A stretch of DNA of 64,000 nucleotides from Saprospiraceae bacterium (GTDB lineage Bacteria > Bacteroidota > Bacteroidia > Chitinophagales > Saprospiraceae): assembly GCA_016714895.1 (NCBI GenBank), contig JADKBV010000007.1, positions 124,001 to 188,000 on the forward strand. The letters run 5' to 3'. Shown one piece after another: positions 20,068-29,542 of the stretch (the first letter of the stretch is position 1; each line of letters begins with the position of its first letter). The position numbers and the translations under genes are program-made. Under the pieces are notes generated by a model that worked only from the letters and a program-made list of their open reading frames with translations, had not been told where the DNA came from and did no database searches.

Positions 20068-20408
20068 TTTACATTATGATTTTTTGTTATTCATAAAATA
20101 CTTATAAAATGTTAATTACATATTATAAATAATTGTAATACAAAAATCATACCAAAATACTTTCGAGGCCTTATGTATTAGGTGAGTATAAGATACGGGG
20201 AGGAGTGTTTATGCCTGAATCATATGGGTGCGGTTACAATGTATCGACTCATGCTAAATATGCTTACGATTCAAATCTTCTAATAGTCAGAAAACTTCAA
20301 TTTGTCAACTGTATACATCGGCGGGTGGCAACTGATTTTCTTAGCTACAAAAAAAAATGCCCGCAGACCAAAGTCAACGGGCATTTATATATGCTAAAAA
20401 TTATAGTA
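20068..20408. other. Intergenic region with no gene
   Basis: 341 bases between two minus-strand genes. The part next to the HYR-like gene is very AT-rich and probably holds its promoter. The part next to the TonB receptor holds that gene's terminator. Short open frames here have no recognisable product. Confidence 0.7.
20350..20386 (-). terminator. Terminator of the TonB receptor gene
   Basis: Stem AAATGCCCG / CGGGCATTT with a 14-base loop. On the minus strand it is followed by a run of T (A-run at 20349-20357 on plus). It lies 22 bases beyond the receptor stop codon. Confidence 0.85.
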
Positions 20409-23210
20409 TTATTTTCCAAAAAAGTCAAACTTAATACCAAGGTTGATTCTGGCATTGTAAAATTCTTCCTGAAAGGTTCTTTCTGAAATACCCTGATAAT
20501 ATCTTAAAGGTTGGTTGGTCAGGTTGTTGGCTTCCACATAAACTCTCCATTTTGGCGTGAATGCATATGAAGCGTTGACATCGACAAAGGTTTGTTTGTC
20601 GTAATAAATATCATTAAATGCGGAACCTCCCACTTCATCGATATAATCACTGGCAAAATTTAATGATGTTCTCACTACCAGTTTTTTATTTTCGTAAGAT
20701 AAAGATGCATTCACCATATTTCTGGCAGTTCCGGTAAGTCTGAGGTCTTCATTTTCTCTGCCTTGGATTCCTGTTGTGGATGATTCTGTAAAGGTATAAT
20801 TCAAATAGACTCCAAAACCTTTTAAGGCACCCGGAAGGAAGTCCAATTGTCTTTGCAAAGAAACCTCAAAACCATAAACGTCTGCATTACCTCCGTTTTC
20901 AGGTCTGGTATAAGATATCAGCCTTCCAAATTGAGGGTCATCGTAGTTCAGGTCTGTTCTGGAATATATAAAGTTGGAAATGTCTTTATAAAATCCACCT
21001 GCCGATAGAACACCAATAGAAGAAAAATATTTTTCAAACATCAGGTCAAGGTTCATGGAAGTTGTGGCCTCCAGTTCCGGATTTCCTCTTTCGAGCGTCA
21101 TGTTGTCAGGACTGTACGTTGCATAGGGCACCAGATCAAAATAATTGGGTCTGGCCAATGTATTGGTCCAGGCAAATCTCAATATAGAGTTATCTGAAAA
21201 ATTGTATTTCAGGTGGGCACCCGGCAATACATTGGTATATTTTTTATTGACTTCCGGTGTTTTTACCGCTTCTTCATTATCTTCGTCAAATTCAAATCCG
21301 CTGTAGGTGATATTGGTATTTTCAACCCTTGCCCCAACGATGGCCATAAACTTATTGGTAATTTTGTAGTCGGCCATGATATATCCTGCTGTAATGTTTT
21401 CGTTTGCATTATAGTTGGTCGTGATATATTCTGCCAAAGCATCTTCTTTTTCAAAAATATTGCCATCTGACAAATTAAATCCTCCCAGATATTCTTTGGT
21501 AACAAACCTTCCGGGAACATATTTTTCTCCATTCAGAAACACTCTTTCATCTTGTTTTGAAATGGGAAGGCTTCCCAGATTGTTTCCACCCGCAGCCAAA
21601 TCTTCGATAGGCTCATAGATATCATAAGAATTTACCCTTTCTTTGTCTTTACCACGATATCTACCCCCAAAATAAATTTTTCCTTTATTATTTGCAAAAG
21701 GATAGTCAAAATCCAATCTTCCGTTGATATCCGTTTCGTTGGTATTGTTATTGGATTCATAGATTTCATTTAATCCCAGGGTCAGTTCATCATCGATATT
21801 TTTCAGATTCACGACATACTTTGAAGGGTCTTTAGTGTCCACAATTACCGTTTTGTTGCTTCTGTGGGTGATGTATCTTTCGTTGGGTCTGTCTTCTGAA
21901 GCCGTCGCATAGGTTCCCGTCCAGTTCATTTTTAATTTACCAAAAAGATGTTCTCCACCCAAAGTGTAATTTCCAACTCTCTGATCTTCCAATCTGGTTC
22001 CTTTATTTCTGTCATTGTCAATACCACCTTTGGTCTGAATGGCAACCCTTCCGGTCAATTCCAAAACGCCATCAGATAATTTGGTAAAATCTCCGGGTTC
22101 GATCGGTCTTTCCATTCTGTCCACTCTGAATCGGTATCTGTTTTCCCAGTCATCTCTCCAGTTGTACATAGAATTAAAAAAGATCGTATGTCCTTTACCC
22201 AAAGAATAGTCCAAAGAAAGAGAAGCACTTCTTCGTACCCTTTGCACATCATATTTTCTGAGGTCATACCCACTTAAAACAACCGGATAATCCGGATTGT
22301 CAGTTTCTGCCCAGACACCTTCAAAGTTGTCCGAACCAAAATTGTGATTATTGTAAGATGCAGAAAGTACCACACCCAGTTTTTTATTTAAGAACCTGTT
22401 TCCTACGACAAGAGAACCGTTCCATATAGGTTTTTTTGACAATAAGTTTAAACCGCTACCCAATGTTCCTGAAAGTCTTAACCCATCCGTTGCTTTTCGG
22501 GTGACCAGATTGACAGCACCACCGATTGCATCGGCATCCATATTCGGAAGGACTGCTTTATTCACTTCGATAGCCTGAACCATATCGGCAGGAATGAGGT
22601 CCATCTGAACATTTCTGTTGTCGCCTTCAGCAGAAGGCACTCTTTCTCCATTGATCATCACAGAGTTGAGTTGTGGTGCCATTCCTCTGATGATGATATT
22701 TCTTGCTTCACCCTGATCATTTTGCATGGTGATTCCCGGAATTCTTTTTACAGCATCTCCGATATTGGCATCGGGAAATTTTCCAATCTGATCGGCAGCT
22801 ACGATATTGGTAATATTGGCATTATTTTTTTGTTGGTTTAGTGCTTTTGCCTGACCTCTGAGGCGGTCTCCCAATATCAAAACTTCATCCCCCATAATGG
22901 ATTCTTCAATTAAAGAAATGTTTTGAGTCGTTATTTTTCCTGCTTCCACAGTCACCTCAAAAGTCAGGGTTTTATAACCGATGTAAGATACTTCGAAGGT
23001 GTAATTTCCGACAGGGATATTTGTCATCTGATATTTTCCACCATTGTCAGAAATGGTTCCCTGAGGTGGGGTAGTGTTGATCATGATTCCCGCTCCGGGC
23101 ATGACAAGACCTAAATCATCGATGACTTTACCCTGAATTGATCCCGTTTGTGCGGAAACAAAAACGATGGATAAAACCATACATAAAAAGACGTGTAAAA
23201 GTTTTGACAT
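20409..23210 (-). CDS. TonB-dependent outer-membrane receptor with carboxypeptidase-like N-domain
   Basis: A 933-residue outer-membrane importer. It has a signal peptide to about residue 20, a carboxypeptidase-regulatory-like beta domain (GSIQGKVIDDLG to about residue 105), a plug domain ('GDAVKRIPGITMQNDQGEARNI', 'MINGERVPSAEGDNR') and a ~22-strand barrel ending 'INLGIKFDFFGK'. There is no SusD partner beside it, so this is a TonB-only receptor. It is divergent from phytase and PhoD-like phosphatase genes, which suggests uptake of a phosphorylated compound or phosphate ester, by inference. A -7-like box (TAACCTTG on the minus strand, 23239-23246) precedes it. Confidence 0.92.
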   Translation of the reverse strand: MSKLLHVFLCMVLSIVFVSAQTGSIQGKVIDDLGLVMPGAGIMINTTPPQGTISDNGGKYQMTNIPVGNYTFEVSYIGYKTLTFEVTVEAGKITTQNISLIEESIMGDEVLILGDRLRGQAKALNQQKNNANITNIVAADQIGKFPDANIGDAVKRIPGITMQNDQGEARNIIIRGMAPQLNSVMINGERVPSAEGDNRNVQMDLIPADMVQAIEVNKAVLPNMDADAIGGAVNLVTRKATDGLRLSGTLGSGLNLLSKKPIWNGSLVVGNRFLNKKLGVVLSASYNNHNFGSDNFEGVWAETDNPDYPVVLSGYDLRKYDVQRVRRSASLSLDYSLGKGHTIFFNSMYNWRDDWENRYRFRVDRMERPIEPGDFTKLSDGVLELTGRVAIQTKGGIDNDRNKGTRLEDQRVGNYTLGGEHLFGKLKMNWTGTYATASEDRPNERYITHRSNKTVIVDTKDPSKYVVNLKNIDDELTLGLNEIYESNNNTNETDINGRLDFDYPFANNKGKIYFGGRYRGKDKERVNSYDIYEPIEDLAAGGNNLGSLPISKQDERVFLNGEKYVPGRFVTKEYLGGFNLSDGNIFEKEDALAEYITTNYNANENITAGYIMADYKITNKFMAIVGARVENTNITYSGFEFDEDNEEAVKTPEVNKKYTNVLPGAHLKYNFSDNSILRFAWTNTLARPNYFDLVPYATYSPDNMTLERGNPELEATTSMNLDLMFEKYFSSIGVLSAGGFYKDISNFIYSRTDLNYDDPQFGRLISYTRPENGGNADVYGFEVSLQRQLDFLPGALKGFGVYLNYTFTESSTTGIQGRENEDLRLTGTARNMVNASLSYENKKLVVRTSLNFASDYIDEVGGSAFNDIYYDKQTFVDVNASYAFTPKWRVYVEANNLTNQPLRYYQGISERTFQEEFYNARINLGIKFDFFGK

Positions 23211-23543
23211 AAATTGTGATTTTAAATGAATGAAGCCACAAGGTTACTCTGTCAATGTAAACTATTTGTTAATTGTATATTATCAAAACCATCATCAAAA
23301 TAAAAAATATGTGAAGACTTTTACACCTAACCGGGAAATTAAGGAAATTTTGTTTGTATATAAATCCGAAATATATCGAAAAATACTTTACTTTTTATGT
23401 TTGTCTTTTGTTCTTCAATTGGTTGAATACAAAAAATTCATATTTCAAAGATCTTGTTTTGATTTAATATTAAATTAATATCTCTTCACAATATATATCA
23501 TAAAAACTTAATGAATTTTGCCCTTTCAATAAACAAAGATTTT
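23211..23543. promoter_or_regulatory. Divergent control region between TonB receptor and phytase
   Basis: About 330 AT-rich bases without a credible gene. It contains a near-consensus -7 box for the receptor (minus strand, 23239-23246) and must also hold the start signals of the phytase operon. I see no clear Pho-box-like direct repeats by eye. Confidence 0.5.
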
Positions 23544-24620
23544 ATGTGGTTTAAAACATTGGCAGCTACACTTTTTTATTCAGTTATCTTTTTGTCATGT
23601 ACTGTACAGAAAATTTCAAAATTTGCCGTAAAACCGGTGATTATTACTGAAAAAGTATCAGTTGATAGTGATGACCCTGCCATTTGGATACACCCTACGG
23701 ATCCTTCTCAAAGTCTGATCATTGGCACTGACAAAGGTGGCGATACCGGCGATGGAGGACTTTATGTTTTTGACCTTTCGGGAAAAACGGACCGAAGTAA
23801 GACCGTGAAGCTGAGCCGGCCCAATAATGTGGATATTGCTTATGGGTTGAATGCCAATGGAAAAAAGATTGATATTGCAGTTTGTGCGGAAAGGAACACG
23901 AATTCTATTCGGGTTTTTTCACTGCCGGACATGAAATCAATTGACAACGGAGGAATTCCTGTTTTTGCCGACAGTCCACAAAAATCACCTATGGGTGTGG
24001 CGTTATACACCCACAAATCCGGTGATATTTATGCTATCGTCGGAAGAAAAACCGGACCGGGGACAGGATATCTTTACCAGTATAAACTTTTTGCCGATGA
24101 CAAAGGAATGGTTTCCGGAAGTTTGGTCAGAAAATTCGGAAAATTCAGCGGGAAAAAAGAAATCGAAGCTATTGTCGTGGATAATGAATTGGGATATGTG
24201 TATTGTTCTGATGAAGGGGTAGGTGTGCGGAAGTATTATGCCCACCCCGATAGTAGTAATACGGAGTTGGCTTTGTTTGCAATCAAGGGTATCCGTCAGG
24301 ATCATGAAGGGCTCTCCATTTACAAAGCCAATGACGGAACCGGATATATTTTACTGTCGGACCAGCAAGCCAATGCATTTCAGGTTTTTCCAAGAGAGGG
24401 TACACCTTCTGATCCGCATCATCATCCAATGATTAAAAAAGTATTTACTTCGACGATGGAAAGTGACGGCAGTGATGTATCTTCTGTTTCATTAAATAAT
24501 ACCTTTACCAATGGACTATTTGTAGCGATGAGTACAGATGGAACATTCCAGTTATATCGTTGGGAAGACATAGCCGGAAGTGAATTGTTTCTTGCACCGA
24601 ACGGAATCAGAAAAAAATAA
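23544..24620 (+). CDS. Beta-propeller phytase-like lipoprotein
   Basis: Predicted 3-phytase (BPP family), which releases phosphate from inositol hexakisphosphate in a Ca2+-dependent way. The family signature 'DDPAIWIHPTDPS' and the following 'IIGTDKGG..GGLYVFDLSGK' are clear. Later blades show 'RPNNVDIAYG', 'SPMGVALYT', 'EIEAIVVDNELGYVYCSDE' (active-site Glu region) and 'QDHEGLSIY'. The start at 23544 gives a lipoprotein signal with 'VIFLSC' (Cys near residue 19), so it is membrane-anchored; an upstream ATG at 23511 is less likely. It is followed by a PhoD-like phosphatase after 26 bp, probably in one operon. Confidence 0.9.
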   Translation: MWFKTLAATLFYSVIFLSCTVQKISKFAVKPVIITEKVSVDSDDPAIWIHPTDPSQSLIIGTDKGGDTGDGGLYVFDLSGKTDRSKTVKLSRPNNVDIAYGLNANGKKIDIAVCAERNTNSIRVFSLPDMKSIDNGGIPVFADSPQKSPMGVALYTHKSGDIYAIVGRKTGPGTGYLYQYKLFADDKGMVSGSLVRKFGKFSGKKEIEAIVVDNELGYVYCSDEGVGVRKYYAHPDSSNTELALFAIKGIRQDHEGLSIYKANDGTGYILLSDQQANAFQVFPREGTPSDPHHHPMIKKVFTSTMESDGSDVSSVSLNNTFTNGLFVAMSTDGTFQLYRWEDIAGSELFLAPNGIRKK

Positions 24621-24646
24621 TTATTTTTACACTAAATATTCTGATA

Positions 24647-25984
24647 ATGAAGTGGTATTTGTGTTTTGTAGTTTTGTTTTGGTTTTCATGTTCGGCACAA
24701 AAAGTTGTTCAGCAAAAAGATAGTAAAAACCTTATTCATCACGTAATTGCAGGTGCTGTCGGAACGGAAAGTGTGACTTTATCTGTGCAGACTACCGCAG
24801 AAACATCCGTTTTAATAGTAGTAAGGGAGTCTGACGGAGGTAAGGTTGTTTTTGAAAAGACGATAACCACTCAATTATCAAAAAACAACATTATAAAAAC
24901 AAATATCGTTGGATTAAAGCCGGATACTAAATATCAGTATACCCTTTCGGGAAATAAAAAAGAAGTTTGGGTTGAAGGAAGATTCACTACCTTTCCAGAC
25001 AAAGCCGCTTCTTATAAAGTTGTATTTGGAAGTTGTCAGCAGACCGGGTCTGAAAGTCCTGTTTTTTCGCAGATGCTGAAAGAAAATCCATTGTTTTACC
25101 TTCAGATCGGCGACCTCCATTATGAAAACATTGATGATCGTTGTGAAACCCGTTTTGACAGTGCTTATCAAAAAGTGTTTTCTTCCAAAGCACAGACTGC
25201 ATTATATCGCACTATACCTTTGGTTTATATGTGGGACGACCACGATTTTGGTCCCAACAATTCTGATTCGGGCAATCCTTGCAGAACCACGGCCATTCGT
25301 CAGTATAAAAACTATTTTCCACATTATCCCATGGCTTTTGACGGAGAGACCTTGCCCATCAGTCAGGTTTTTGAAGTCGGAAGGGTGACCTATGTACTGT
25401 GTGACATGAGATCTCAGAAGGTTCCGCCTACCTATGATGGTTGTACACAATTAACTACAGGAACCAACTTCGGTAATGACAATCATCTGAACTGGTTTTT
25501 TAACGCTCTGCTTACAGCCAAAAAAAAGGGGCATGTTGTTTTTTGGATCAATTCCTATCCGTGGATTAATACACCGGGTTCTCCAAACTACAAATGTGGT
25601 GAAAAAGACAATTGGGGAGGTTATCCTGAAGAAAGAACAAGGATCGCGGATTTTATCAAAACAAATGAAATTCCGTTATGTATTCTGAGTGGTGATGCCC
25701 ATATGGTTGCCATCGATGATGGAAGCCACAGCGACTATGCTACAGACGGCGGTGCACCGATAAATGTTTTTCATGCGGCAGCTATTGACAGACCCGGTTC
25801 ATACAAGGGCGGACCTTATTCTCAGGGATACAGCCGTGAGGAAGGACAGTTTGGCGTCATAGAAGTAAAAGATGAAGGCGGAAAAAATATATGTTTTGTG
25901 TGGTATGCCAAAAATGCAGCCGGAAATCCAGTGATGAATCAGGAGGGCAAAGAGATCAGATTGGAGTTTTGTGTGACTCCGTAG
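24647..25984 (+). CDS. PhoD-like metallophosphatase lipoprotein
   Basis: Predicted alkaline phosphatase/phosphodiesterase of the PhoD type, 445 residues. Lipobox 'FWFSC' near residue 15 indicates membrane anchoring. An N-terminal Fn3-like beta domain (VTLSVQTTAETSVLIVV to GRFTTFP) precedes the metallophosphatase core. Core motifs are 'FGSCQQTG', 'LQIGDLHYEN', 'YMWDDHDFGPNNSD' and 'CILSGDAHM', which provide the metal ligands. Together with the phytase before it and the TonB receptor opposite, it forms a probable phosphorus-acquisition locus. The exact substrate is unknown. Confidence 0.9.
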   Translation: MKWYLCFVVLFWFSCSAQKVVQQKDSKNLIHHVIAGAVGTESVTLSVQTTAETSVLIVVRESDGGKVVFEKTITTQLSKNNIIKTNIVGLKPDTKYQYTLSGNKKEVWVEGRFTTFPDKAASYKVVFGSCQQTGSESPVFSQMLKENPLFYLQIGDLHYENIDDRCETRFDSAYQKVFSSKAQTALYRTIPLVYMWDDHDFGPNNSDSGNPCRTTAIRQYKNYFPHYPMAFDGETLPISQVFEVGRVTYVLCDMRSQKVPPTYDGCTQLTTGTNFGNDNHLNWFFNALLTAKKKGHVVFWINSYPWINTPGSPNYKCGEKDNWGGYPEERTRIADFIKTNEIPLCILSGDAHMVAIDDGSHSDYATDGGAPINVFHAAAIDRPGSYKGGPYSQGYSREEGQFGVIEVKDEGGKNICFVWYAKNAAGNPVMNQEGKEIRLEFCVTP

Positions 25985-26152
25985 GTATTTTCCAATAACC
26001 CGGCTCTACGAATGCAGCTTTCTGTTATTTTGAAATTGTTAGTTTTACTTTAGTTTTTAATTTTGGCTTCTATCGGGGCAGATACATTTATATCAGGATT
26101 TTATTTCATTTATCATGGGTTCTTCATTTTTGTATATGTTCATAAATTAAGT

Positions 26153-26764
26153 TTATTTAAGCTCAGAAAGAATTATCTTTTTTTGTTTTAGTGTATTTGT
26201 CATAGCTTTTTCTCTGACTTCAGGGTCTGCATTGTTTATCAGGTCAAAATATTCAACCGGAACAACCTGCCAGGATAAACCATATTTGTCTTTGCACCAA
26301 CCACAAGAACTTTCTTGTCCTCCGTTTGCTGTCAAAGCATTCCAATAATAATCAACTTCTGCCTGGTCTTTGCAATTAATAACAAACGAGACAGATTCAT
26401 TAAACTTGACGTAAGGTCCTGCAGCCAAAATATTAAATTCTATCCCATTAATTTCAATTATCGCAGTTTCAAAGTCTCCTCCTCCTGCTTCCGGAGGATT
26501 TTTATATTTGTGATGCTCTTTCAGTTGGCCATCTTTGAAAATAGAAAGATAATAGTCTGCTACTGCTTTTGCGTCTGTTGTTTCAACCCAAAGTGAGGGT
26601 GTTATTTTTTGAATAATCATTTTTTTATCTTTAATCGTTTTGCCGGTGTCAATTGATGGTAAGTTTTGGTTGATTGATTTGTCAGCTTTATCTGATTGAC
26701 CTGAATGTAAACAGGATGTTGTAAAACTAATAACAATGGTTGCAAAAAATAATAATTTATTCAT
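26153..26764 (-). CDS. Exported VOC/PhnB-like protein (lipoprotein)
   Basis: Residues 49-203 are a PhnB-like VOC domain ('MIIQKITPSLWVETTDAKAVADYY', written in part; 'FNILAAGPYVKFNESVSFVI'; 'CGWCKDKYGLSWQVVP'). Such proteins are normally cytosolic and start at the internal Met49 (26620). Here the frame continues upstream into a convincing lipoprotein signal (MNKLLFFATIVISFTTSC) and a 25-residue linker. The full-length protein is therefore probably exported. The ligand is unknown; some members were named as 3-demethylubiquinone methyltransferases without support. It stands alone between the PhoD-like and HxlR genes. Confidence 0.8.
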   Translation of the reverse strand: MNKLLFFATIVISFTTSCLHSGQSDKADKSINQNLPSIDTGKTIKDKKMIIQKITPSLWVETTDAKAVADYYLSIFKDGQLKEHHKYKNPPEAGGGDFETAIIEINGIEFNILAAGPYVKFNESVSFVINCKDQAEVDYYWNALTANGGQESSCGWCKDKYGLSWQVVPVEYFDLINNADPEVREKAMTNTLKQKKIILSELK

Positions 26765-26972
26765 TTTTTAATATTTGATATTTTTTTGAACGGTGTCCGG
26801 TAAAAAACTACCAATAATGGATTAACAGCTATATACAGGTTGGAAATTTTACCACTGAACTTCCTACGAAGAACTAACTTTACATTTATCATCATCCTGT
26901 TTTACGAAATACGAAACCCTTATTTGCATATAGGTGATGTGTGCAGGTGGCGTTTTTACTTTAATCCACATA

Positions 26973-27317
26973 TTAATTTTTTTTAAAAACAATTTTCCTG
27001 TGTTTAAGTCCCCATTCAATGATGATTTTAATTAAATCTTTTATTGACTTGCCGTGGTCGGTAAGTCTATATTCTACAATTATAGGTGTATCCTGAACAA
27101 TATTTCTTTCAACTATTTTAATGTCTTCCAGATACCGCAATTCTTTTGTTAGCGTAGAAGAGGTAATATTGGATAAAATTGTTTTTAGTTCATTGAAACG
27201 TTTAGGATTGTCGCAAAGATGCGCAAGAATTTGCCCACGCCATTTTCCTCCCACAATGTCTAATACATCGCCTACTACCTTGATTCCCTGCTGTTTATTT
27301 GTTATTTCCATACTCAA
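26973..27317 (-). CDS. HxlR-family transcriptional regulator
   Basis: A 114-residue winged-helix protein with the HxlR core: 'DIVGGKWRGQILAHLCDNPKRFNEL' (in part), 'SSTLTKELRYLED', and the wing 'VEYRLTDHGKS'. It is divergent from the adjacent oxidoreductase, and the two promoters are only 12 bp apart (27370-27397). This is the common arrangement in which HxlR regulates a redox enzyme and itself. No Cys redox sensor is visible near the N-terminus. Confidence 0.9.
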   Translation of the reverse strand: MSMEITNKQQGIKVVGDVLDIVGGKWRGQILAHLCDNPKRFNELKTILSNITSSTLTKELRYLEDIKIVERNIVQDTPIIVEYRLTDHGKSIKDLIKIIIEWGLKHRKIVFKKN

Positions 27318-27427
27318 TAATTAAAGTAAGTATCTTAAAAACTACTTGTATTTTTTTGCTACTAAGTCGCAAATATATACCAAGTGTTTTACATTTGCGT
27401 TATCAATTAAATATTATTTTATAAAAA
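27318..27427. promoter_or_regulatory. Divergent HxlR / oxidoreductase promoters and probable operator
   Basis: Exact -7 elements face away from each other: TATATTTG on minus (27377-27370) for the regulator and TACATTTG on plus (27390-27397) for the oxidoreductase. Repeated AAGTA/TACTT and CAAGT words around 27325-27390 form imperfect inverted repeats that could be the regulator's binding site. Confidence 0.65.
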
Positions 27428-28369
27428 ATGAAAAAAGTAATTTATAACAGATACGGTAGTTTTGATGATTTGCAGATGGCCGAAGTTGACATTCCTGGCA
27501 TTCAATCAGATGAATTCCTCATTAAAGTAAAAGCAGTTGCCATTAATCCTTTAGATTGGAAAAAATTAGAAGGTCAATTAAAGATCATTACAGGAAAAAA
27601 ATTTCCAAAAGGGATTGCTTTTGATTTTTCGGGCATTATTGAAAATGCGGGAAATAATACTACAAATTTTAAGACCGGCGATGAAGTTTTTGGAACATTA
27701 GACGCTATGAAAGGTGAGGCTTTGGCTGAATATATTGTGGTAAAAACAGAATCCATCTGCAAAAAACCAAAAAATGTTTCTTTTGAAACAGCTGCTGCCA
27801 TTTTAACAGGAGGCACAACAGCAATTTTTTTGTTGAATAAAGCCAAAATCAAAGCAGGAGATGAAGTTTTAATAAATGGTGCAAGTGGAGGCGTGGGTAT
27901 GGTTGCCTTGCAAGTTGCAAAATTAAAGGGAGCGAAAGTTGCCACAGTGGCAAGTGGCAAAGGACTGGATTTTATACATAAATGGCATCCTGATAGAACT
28001 ATTGACTACAAAAAAGATAAGGTAACAAATAAGCCCGAAAAATATGATGCCATCTTTGAGTTGGCAGGTAGTTTGCCTTTTAGCCAGGCAAAAAATCTAT
28101 TAAAACCTAATGGCATTTATGTCAGTACATTGCCAAATCCTGTGGATATGATTAAAGCATTTTTTAATAATTTATTTTCAGCAAAAAAAAATATTATCAT
28201 CCAGGCCCACCCAAACCAAAAAATTTTCAACGAAATAAGCAATTGGATGTCTCAAAATATTGTGGAAATGCCAGTTGCAAAAACATTTCGAATCGATGAA
28301 TTTAAAGAAGCTTACCATTTTGCCAAAAAAGGTGGAGCTATCGGTAAAGTAGTTTTTACAATTCCATAA
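27428..28369 (+). CDS. Zinc-independent medium-chain oxidoreductase (quinone-reductase-like)
   Basis: A 313-residue MDR-superfamily NADP-dependent reductase. The N-terminal GroES-like domain ('VKAVAINPLDWKKLEG', 'GIAFDFSGIIENAG', 'GDEVFG') is followed by the Rossmann domain with 'INGASGGVGMVALQVAKLKGAKV' (in part), an AxxGxxG-type NADP site. It lacks the Cys/His zinc ligands of true alcohol dehydrogenases, which places it among the quinone oxidoreductases. The divergent HxlR gene is its probable regulator. A convergent degenerate array element (28402-28531) follows, marking the end of the cassette region. Confidence 0.88.
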   Translation: MKKVIYNRYGSFDDLQMAEVDIPGIQSDEFLIKVKAVAINPLDWKKLEGQLKIITGKKFPKGIAFDFSGIIENAGNNTTNFKTGDEVFGTLDAMKGEALAEYIVVKTESICKKPKNVSFETAAAILTGGTTAIFLLNKAKIKAGDEVLINGASGGVGMVALQVAKLKGAKVATVASGKGLDFIHKWHPDRTIDYKKDKVTNKPEKYDAIFELAGSLPFSQAKNLLKPNGIYVSTLPNPVDMIKAFFNNLFSAKKNIIIQAHPNQKIFNEISNWMSQNIVEMPVAKTFRIDEFKEAYHFAKKGGAIGKVVFTIP

Positions 28370-28401
28370 CCAATATTTTTACCTTAAAAATCAGATAAAA
28401 T

Positions 28402-28531
28402 GGCATTGTGGCAAGAAGTATTGTCAAGTTGCGGTTTTGGAGCACTTAACTTCGGTTTAACACTAATGTTTATTAGAATTCCCAATGGTTGATTTGACAC
28501 CGAACCCTCTTTTTTGCCAAATGCCTGTAAT
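28402..28531 (-). repeat. attC-like element 1 (degenerate, array end)
   Basis: The inner blocks match the other elements (TTGTCAAGTTGCGGTTTTGGAGCA at the left, in degenerate form; CCGAACCCTC-TTTTTTGCCAAA at the right). The left TAACGG core is lost (ATTGTGG) and the right core reads GTAATC. It follows the stop of the S41 gene at 28541 and is the last element of the array. Confidence 0.55.
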
Positions 28532-28540
28532 CTGTAGTTT

Positions 28541-29488
28541 TTAATGTTGGCTTGATATCCACTTTATGGCCTCTTCTAATGTTTTGTTTTCATCACACTT
28601 CACATCCGGATAAACACAATTTCCATATTTTGTTTTATTTCTGTCCGCAAAAACACTTACAGTTAAATTAATTCTTGAACCATCAGATAAATTATAAACA
28701 AGATTACTGGTTGAAACTCCAAAAGTCGGCGTTCCAAATGATTTGGTTTTGCTACGCCCCTTAAAGGCTATTACTACTGCTTCTCCGGAACTTGCTGTAA
28801 TAGTATCTGTAAGAATAGCAACTTTAGGATTAGGGGATTTTAAATGATAGGTATTAGTGGGATGCTCCCACCATATACCATTTTCATCATATAGATATCC
28901 ATTTTTATAGTTCCAAGTATAGAATGAACTGTCGGGATAGAAAAAATATCCTAATACTCCTTCTCCCAAAATTGGACCTACTGCGACTAACATTGGTACC
29001 ATATCTCCTCCAAAATTTCCCCTCAAATCTACAATCCAGCCCTTTAGATTTATTTTATCTTGTTTAGCCATTTTGTCTATGACAGAATTGATGTAGTTTT
29101 TTTTCTGTTGTTCGTCACCCATACAAAAACCAATTCTAATATACCCAATGTTTTCGGGTACAATTTCATCTGGCAAAATAGGCAATGGAACCAAATCGTT
29201 TGTATCTTGTGAAACAATATTTGCAGCAAAATAACTATGATGGTCTGCTAATTTGGTTATTGCATAAGTAATTGAAGGATAGGTGTTTTCTATTGTTTTC
29301 GACCCTTTTGCATGTCTGTAAACATCATTTCTAAAATCTTCCCAATTAATTTTGTTTTTATTTATTGAATTATTCTGCAATAAAGTAATGACTTCGTCAA
29401 TATAGCTTTTTGAAACAGGTGAAAGTTTTTGAGAATCTTCACAAGTTGTAAATAAACCAACTATTAAAATGTAGAATACATATTTCAT
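28541..29488 (-). CDS. S41-family peptidase lipoprotein (PDZ-less)
   Basis: A 315-residue tail-specific-protease-like enzyme. Its short signal with 'LFTTC' suggests a lipoprotein. The S41 core is 'LKGWIVDLRGNFGGD', then the nucleophile region 'ITASSGEAVVIAF', then 'SFGTPTFGVST' and 'VYPDVKCDENKTLEEAI'. No PDZ domain is evident between the signal and core. It is flanked by degenerate array elements, so it is read as a gene cassette. It is unrelated in sequence detail to the larger S41 protein at 32,689. Confidence 0.85.
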   Translation of the reverse strand: MKYVFYILIVGLFTTCEDSQKLSPVSKSYIDEVITLLQNNSINKNKINWEDFRNDVYRHAKGSKTIENTYPSITYAITKLADHHSYFAANIVSQDTNDLVPLPILPDEIVPENIGYIRIGFCMGDEQQKKNYINSVIDKMAKQDKINLKGWIVDLRGNFGGDMVPMLVAVGPILGEGVLGYFFYPDSSFYTWNYKNGYLYDENGIWWEHPTNTYHLKSPNPKVAILTDTITASSGEAVVIAFKGRSKTKSFGTPTFGVSTSNLVYNLSDGSRINLTVSVFADRNKTKYGNCVYPDVKCDENKTLEEAIKWISSQH

Positions 29489-29542
29489 TTTACTGGATAG
29501 TTAAACTTTTATCATTTTTTTGAGTCTGCGATAATAATGACC

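Noticed and set aside
28401..28493. 30-residue frame starting MALWQEVLSSCG
   Set aside because: Lies wholly within attC-like element 1; explained by the repeat, not a gene.
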